Shown in pieces: positions 59,198 to 64,000 of a stretch of 64,000 nucleotides of DNA. Where the stretch lies: assembly GCA_943736015.1 (NCBI GenBank), contig OX031065.1, positions 2,363,501-2,427,500 on the forward strand, given 5' to 3'. Origin of the DNA: Tridacna crocea (taxonomy: Eukaryota; Mollusca; Bivalvia; Cardiida; Cardiidae). Under the pieces are notes generated by a model. It was not told the DNA's origin, did not search any database, and saw only the letters and a list, made by a program, of their open reading frames with translations. Numbering within the stretch: the first letter of the stretch is position 1; every line of letters begins with the position of its first letter. The position numbers were made by a program, and so were the translations under genes.

Positions 59198-59909
59198 AGC
59201 ATTAAAATTTGTATTATAGCACACAGTGAACATGAGATCAGATTGATTTTTGTGCACAAAGTTGATTGTTACAACTGCCAGTGTAGATCTAGATCAAACT
59301 TTATACTATAGACAACAGTAAGAGCTATAGCCGACCGTTAAGATCTAATTAAGACTAAAAACTAAGGCAACACTTCATGCTATAGCAGAGTGTGGATCAA
59401 GATCGGGCTGTATGTTAAGCACAATATCAATGGCTGTAGCAGGCAATTGATATCTTATTCAGAATACGCACCTAGCTTAAAAGAAGATGCCAAAAGCCAA
59501 GATCAGACTCTACCGAAGGCAAATAAAGTTATTAACAGTTCGGATGGAGATCGGACTATTCATTTTTATCCAGATGAGCAATGACTTAAGCTTTCCAACC
59601 ATTAATCACAATGTAGGTCAGAAGAACACTTGTGTCAAGTATGCAGCTTTAGACCTTTACACTGAACCTTTGTTTATTGTGAATTGCATGTTTCCTGTCA
59701 TTTTATCAAGCAAATATCATCTAAAACATAGTTTTTCAGTTGGAGACATTGCAGGAAAAATGACGAACATCACTGCTAAAATAGATTTACATATATCAAG
59801 CAATCTTCTGCAATTTGAGCTGCCTTTTCATTATTCCATGTTGATCAGGATCAGACAGTAAAATTTGCGATCAGGATCAGACAGTAAAATTTGCATACTG
59901 TGTACTTTG

Positions 59910-60116
59910 TTAACACTTAGGCTGCTAAGTGCGACTCACTGACCCTTTGCGGAGAGTATAGATCCAAGATCAGATTGCACTGAACGCGCAGTCTGATCTT
60001 GGATATACACTGTCGGATAAGAAGATGTTCATCACCAAAACATAATATTGAAATGGCAATATTTGGTTAGTTACGATTGAATTGAAAACTTAGTTATTTA
60101 GTAAGATAAGGTTTAA
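59910..60116 (+). mobile_element. Family B MITE, copy B3
   Basis: TTAA-CACTTAGGCTGCTAAG to GTAAGATAAGG-TTTAA. Inner inverted pair ATCCAAGATCAGATTGCA / GTCTGATCTTGGAT. Confidence 0.8.
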
Positions 60117-60118
60117 CA

Positions 60119-60865
60119 TTTGAACTTGTACGCTGTCCACAATGTTGAAATTTGAACTTGTACTCTGTCTACAATTTTGACATTAAAACTTCTATACTGT
60201 CCACTATGTTAAAATTTGAACTTGAACGCTGTCCACAATGTTGACATTTGAACTTGTACGCTGTCCACAATGTTGACATTGAAACTTGTACGCTGTCCAC
60301 AATGTTGACATTTGAACTTGTACGCTGTCCACAATGTTGACATTAAACTTGAACGCTGTCCACAATGTTGACATTGAAACTTGAACGCTGTCCACCATGT
60401 TGGCATTGAAACTTGAACGCTGTCCACCATGTTGGCATTGAAACTTGTACGTTGTCCACCATGTTGACATTTAAACTTGTATGCTGTCCAGCTGTCCACA
60501 ATGTTGACATTTGAACCTGTACGCTGTCCACAATGTTGACATTGAAACTTGTACGCTGTCCACAGTGTTGACATTTCAACTTGTGCGCTGTCCACTATGT
60601 TAAAATTTGAACCTGAACGTTGTCCACCATGCTGACATTTCAACTTGTACGATGTCCACCATGCTGCCATTGAAACTTGTACGCAGTCCACTATGCTGCC
60701 ATTGAAACTTGTATACTGTCAACAATGTTGACATTTGAACTTGTACACTGTCCACCGTGTTGACATTTGAACTTGTAGGCTGTCAACCGTGTTGACATTC
60801 AACTTGTACGCTGTCCGCCACGTTGGCATTCGAACTTGTACGCTATCCGCTATGTTAACATTTAA
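60119..60865 (-). repeat. ~32 bp minisatellite, about 23 units
   Basis: Units of GAACTTGTACGCTGTCCACA plus ATGTTGACATT. Begins directly after a family B element. Long reverse frames (up to 160 codons, Gln/His/Cys-rich) come from the repeat and have no domain. Confidence 0.9.
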
Positions 60866-61571
60866 ACACAATGAAAGTATATATGCTTCAATTTATTTTT
60901 CTTTACTGAAATATCTGAAATATTAATGTTGTCTTGTTATGGTAAGTCGAGAAAATAGCAACAAATTTTGAATTCAAATGTATTCTCCAGTTTTACAGTC
61001 ATTTTCAAGTAATGTAACCCTGTTTTCAATTTTTCTGTATGAGATTTTGTTGTGAGAAAGCCCTGTTATCACTATAAATTTAGACTGCACACCAGACAGT
61101 GTATTTAAAGAGCCTATACCTGCCAAAAGTAAACAATGGGGTGATAAATTGCATTTATATCACGCCATTTAAAAGTAGGTATGTTACTGTGAAGATGAAA
61201 ATCTGTCTTTGTACGACTGGTACATGTGTTGATCGCTGGCAGGAAAAGATGAAATCTAAGTTTAGGTTAAATGTTGACTAGTGGGTCAGTCTATTGTTTT
61301 CTTTTTACCTGAATCAAAAATTATTATTTCTGCCAGTGACTTACACTTAGACTGACCACACAATAACAGATTGTTGTCTTCACGATAACTTTCATATTTT
61401 TAAATGACATATTTTAAACTTAGATGCTGTTTAACATCCTGTTGCTTTTCTTTTGTTCGCTATAGGACCTTCAAATATCGAATTTAGATCAAAATCTCAC
61501 AGATACAATTTCTACCCCAAAGGGACTTCATGCACGAATATTATAGTGCTTGTTTTGCATTACAAACTCGA
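60866..61571. other. Unassigned sequence with a foldback
   Basis: A foldback of the 26355-26560 type lies at about 61100-61420 (GATCGCTGGCAGG / TCTGCCAGTGAC arms with ATTTAAA-rich tips). No gene recognised. Absent from duplication copy 1. Confidence 0.45.
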
Positions 61572-61798
61572 TTCAATTCTTCACCAGACGACAAAATTTC
61601 CACTTTATCCAAATTGAAAGCATTTGCAGACAACAATTTCAATGTTACTCAAATGGTTCATTTTTCTTCAGTAGGGTAGAAATATTGTGGGAATGGAGAA
61701 AATGTTGGCTAGCAACATTTTCTCCTTTTCCCGCAAAATTTTCAAAAGGGTTATTTCCCTTGGTCATTAATGGGAGACACTGGGCAATATAGGGTTAA
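61572..61798 (-). mobile_element. Family A MITE, diverged copy A17
   Basis: TTCAATTCTTCACCAGACG left, AGGG-TTAA right. The palindrome has a substitution shared by both arms (AATGTTGGCTAGCAACATT), suggesting arm homogenisation. Confidence 0.7.
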
Positions 61799-61929
61799 GA
61801 ACGTGAGCTTTTATACAAATAATTTTGCTTATAAACACTGGTAAATAACACAGTTGTTTAAATTGTTGTACTTTTTCCACACTGTTTTGTAGTTGTACTA
61901 AGTGTTGGAAAACTTGTAACTATCAGACG

Positions 61930-62153
61930 TCGTAATAGACTGACTCTATGGCAGCTAATCGCGACTCACTGACAATTTGAAGACAGTATAGTTCAAGATC
62001 AGACAACACAGAACGAGCAGTATGATCTTGGATCTAAACCGTACGCTTACGCGTTATAATTCCCCAAAACTTGCATTTGAAGAGGCAGTATTTTGGAATT
62101 TTATTACCATCGAATTGAAAATTTCATTTTAGTCATCTTGCAGGATAAAGCGT
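61930..62153 (+). mobile_element. Family B MITE, diverged copy B4
   Basis: ATGGCAGCTAATCGCGACTC left, TTGCAGGATAAAGCG right; terminal TTAA lost. Inner pair CAAGATCAGAC / GATCTTGGATC. Confidence 0.6.
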
Positions 62154-62183
62154 GAATGATAAACCAAATATATCTGTACTTAA

Positions 62184-62404
62184 TTAACTCTTTACCAAAC
62201 AAACACTGGTTTTTACGACTCTGTGAAAGAAGCCTTTTGAAAACATTGTGGGAAAAGGAGAAAATGCTGGTAACCAGCATTTTCTGCTTTTCCTACAATG
62301 TTTTCTTCCCTTCCCAAAGCAAATTTCAATTTTGGAATCACTTGTCGTGTGCTAATGTTTTCAGTTTGGAATAGTCTAAAATTTTGTCGTTTGGTAAAGA
62401 GTAA
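62184..62404 (+). mobile_element. Family A MITE, copy A18 (duplicate of A12)
   Basis: Starts TTAACTCTTTACCAAAC, so the original TTAA lost in copy A12 is kept here. Right end GGTAAAGAGTAAG. Confidence 0.85.
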
Positions 62405-63000
62405 GGGAAGACAATCCTGATTGACAGGATGTACGATGGTTTCTCTGCATACATGTACATTAATCCCTGTAGGCTGGTGAGCCCGACTTACTGACCTTTT
62501 GTGGACAGCATAGATCAAGATCAGACTGTACAGAATGGGTTAAATAATAAACCAAAGACATTTGTACTTAAGGAAGACAATCCTGATTGACGGGATGTAA
62601 TATTATTTCTCTACATACATGTACATTAATCCCTGTAGGCTGGTGAGCGCGACTTACTGACCTTTTGTGGACAGCATAGATCAAGATCAGACTGTACAGA
62701 ATAGGTTAAATAACAAACCAAAGACATTTGTACTTAAGGAAGACAATCCTGATTAAGAGGATGTAAGATGGTTTCTCTACGTACATGTACATAGGCTGGT
62801 GAGCGCGAATCACTGACCTTTTGCGGACAGCTTAGATCAAAATCAGACTGCACAGAGCGTACAGACTGATCTTGGATCTACATTGTTCAATAAGGAGAAA
62901 TCTTTCCTCCAAAAATACCATTCATTTAGAAACATTTTGGCTTTCACTATTGGTTTGACAGTTTAATATCGTTTTTTTTTTCTCTAGCAGGATAAGGGTA
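62405..63000 (+). repeat. ~166 bp family B-derived tandem repeat, three units
   Basis: Partner of 30064-30778. Unit starts near 62459, 62627 and 62790 (shortened). Ends GCAGGATAAGGGTAAC. Confidence 0.75.
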
Positions 63001-63063
63001 ACTATTTGTTGGACCTTCATTATGCTAGAGATTTCAACATTGCACGTTTAATACACAACAAAG

Positions 63064-63065
<2 letters not shown>

Positions 63066-63109
<44 letters not shown>

Positions 63110-63143
63110 TTCTCTCCCTCCCCCCCCTCTCTCTCTCTCTCTA

Positions 63144-63172
<29 letters not shown>
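63066..63172 (+). repeat. (CT)n microsatellite
   Basis: About 105 bp of CT with a CCCCCC interruption near 63120 and an ATCT patch; longer than the copy 1 tract. Confidence 0.95.
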
Positions 63173-63178
<6 letters not shown>

Positions 63179-63269
63179 GCCACGGATATGGAATAAATAT
63201 ATGAGCTAGGTTGGTTGTGGTAAAAAGGGACTTCATGCACTGCAAATACCGACTGAGGTCAGCCTGTGC

Positions 63270-64000
63270 AGTCTGCGCAGACTGTGCAGTCCACACAGTC
63301 CACGTAGTCTGTGCAGTCCATGCAGTCCGTGCAGTCCTTGCAGTCCGCTCAGACCGCTCAGTCCGCACAGTCTGCGCAGTCCGTACAGTTTGCGCATTCA
63401 GTTCAGTCTAGGCAGTCCACGCAGTCAGTGCAGTCCGTGCAGTCAGTGCAGTCTGTGCAGTCTGTGAAGTCTGCACAGTAAGTGCAGTCTGCGCAGCCCA
63501 TGCTTTCCATGCAGTCTGTGCAGCCCTCACAGTCCGTGCTTTTCGTGCAGTCTGTGCAGTCCAAGCAGTCCATGCAGACTGTGCAGTCCGCGCAGTCCAT
63601 GTGGTCCGCACAGTCTGCACAGTCCGTGCAGTCAGTGCAGTCCACACAGTCCATGCTTTCCGCGCAGTCTGCGCAGTCCATGCAGTCCGTTCAGTCCACG
63701 CTGTCTATGCAGTCTGCACAGTCCGTGCAGTGTGTGCAGTCCGCGCTGTCCATGCAGTCCTTGCAGTCTGCACAGTCCAAGCAGTCCATGCAGTCCGTGC
63801 TGTTCGTGCAGTCCGTGCAGTCCATGCAGTCCATGCAGTCCTTGCTGTTTGTGCAGTCGGCGCAGTCCATGCAGTCCGCACTGTCCCTGCAGTCCGCGCA
63901 GTCCGTGCAGTCTACGCTGTCCATGCAGTCTGTGCTGTCCGTGCAGTCCGCGCAGTCTGCGCAGTCCATGCTGTCCGCGCAGTCCATGCTGTCCGTGCAG
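63270..64000 (+). repeat. 9 bp minisatellite (GCAGTCCGT type), continues past window end
   Basis: About 80 units of GCAGTCYRY with a mixture of CGT/CAT/TGC/CGC endings. It starts inside the sequence that in copy 1 reads GTCAGCCTGCGCAGG, so it probably grew from the CTGCGCAG palindrome. Period 9 gives reverse-strand frames reading D-C-A/T-D-C, not a real protein. Confidence 0.95.

Larger units (their letters stand above)
47045..63265 (+). repeat. Segmental duplication, copy 2
   Basis: Partner of 19833-32225. Extra sequence relative to copy 1: Helentron-like elements at 47864-52765, 53508-55664 and 57941-59152, and a block 59700-62150. Missing relative to copy 1: the 5157 bp TIR element and the 16 bp and 51 bp satellite expansions. 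Confidence 0.85.

Noticed and set aside
60204-60691. 160-codon reverse frame rich in Gln, His, Cys
   Set aside because: Generated by the ~32 bp minisatellite; overlapping frames in other phases read similar peptides.
1601-62404. Family A as part of the Kolobok-like family because both use TTAA
   Set aside because: The tips differ (CCCTTTACC against AGGTGGCCC) and there is no shared interior; only the target is common.
63141-63987. Reverse-strand Cys/Asp-rich frames (DCTDCAD), resembling a metal-binding protein
   Set aside because: Direct translation of a 9 bp repeat; all units change at synonymous and non-synonymous positions alike.

Overview
This 64 kb window reads as animal nuclear DNA, most likely from a bivalve mollusc; a Dreissena-type mussel is my best guess, an inference from repeat style only. 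It is AT-rich, contains no recognisable host gene, and is almost wholly built from transposable elements, nested insertions and satellite arrays. The only convincing coding sequence is an interrupted DNA-transposon transposase at 7.3-10.3 kb and a dead Tc1/mariner fragment at 41.4-41.7 kb. Almost all other open frames are short, or are artefacts of tandem repeats whose period is a multiple of three.

Layout. 1-1360: four tandem units, each carrying a ~197 bp foldback and CRE-like TGACGTCA octamers. 1.6-5.0 kb: a cluster of small elements: family A MITEs (TTAA target, central 66 bp palindrome), family B (also TTAA), two short Helentron-like elements and a tRNA-derived SINE. 5842-11431: a near-complete Kolobok-like transposon (TTAA target, AGGTGG...CCACCT ends) carrying a DDE transposase with a C-terminal SWIM zinc finger, broken by one frameshift and a damaged splice donor. 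Deletion derivatives of it lie at 17.5, 33.5 and 41.8 kb. 11.8-13.4 kb: a nested Helentron-like composite. 13.84-18.10 kb: an element with ~185 bp inverted termini whose right arm is split by a Kolobok MITE.

19.8-32.2 kb and 47.0-63.3 kb are two direct copies of one segment, a segmental duplication. Comparing them gives natural empty sites: a 5157 bp element with ~105 bp TIRs sits only in copy 1 (23343-28499); a 4.9 kb Helentron-like satellite carrier, a second Helentron-like element, and a 1.2 kb one inside a MITE sit only in copy 2. Two satellites expanded in only one copy each: the 51 bp repeat at 30.8-32.1 kb and the 9 bp repeat at 63.3-64.0 kb.

35131-46065 is a giant (10.9 kb) foldback element flanked by the 8 bp direct repeat AGACGTTT. 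Its arms are arrays of ~342 bp monomers in opposite orientation, with higher-order repeats, around a centre holding Tc1 and Kolobok debris.

How the parts relate: the Kolobok-like element is the plausible source of the transposase that moved its own MITEs. Families A and B use the same TTAA target but have different ends and no transposase here. Several otherwise unlike families share one Helentron-like terminal plan (5' end repeated inverted near the 3' end, then a hairpin and CTCTTGTT), which implies one shared mobilising machinery located elsewhere.
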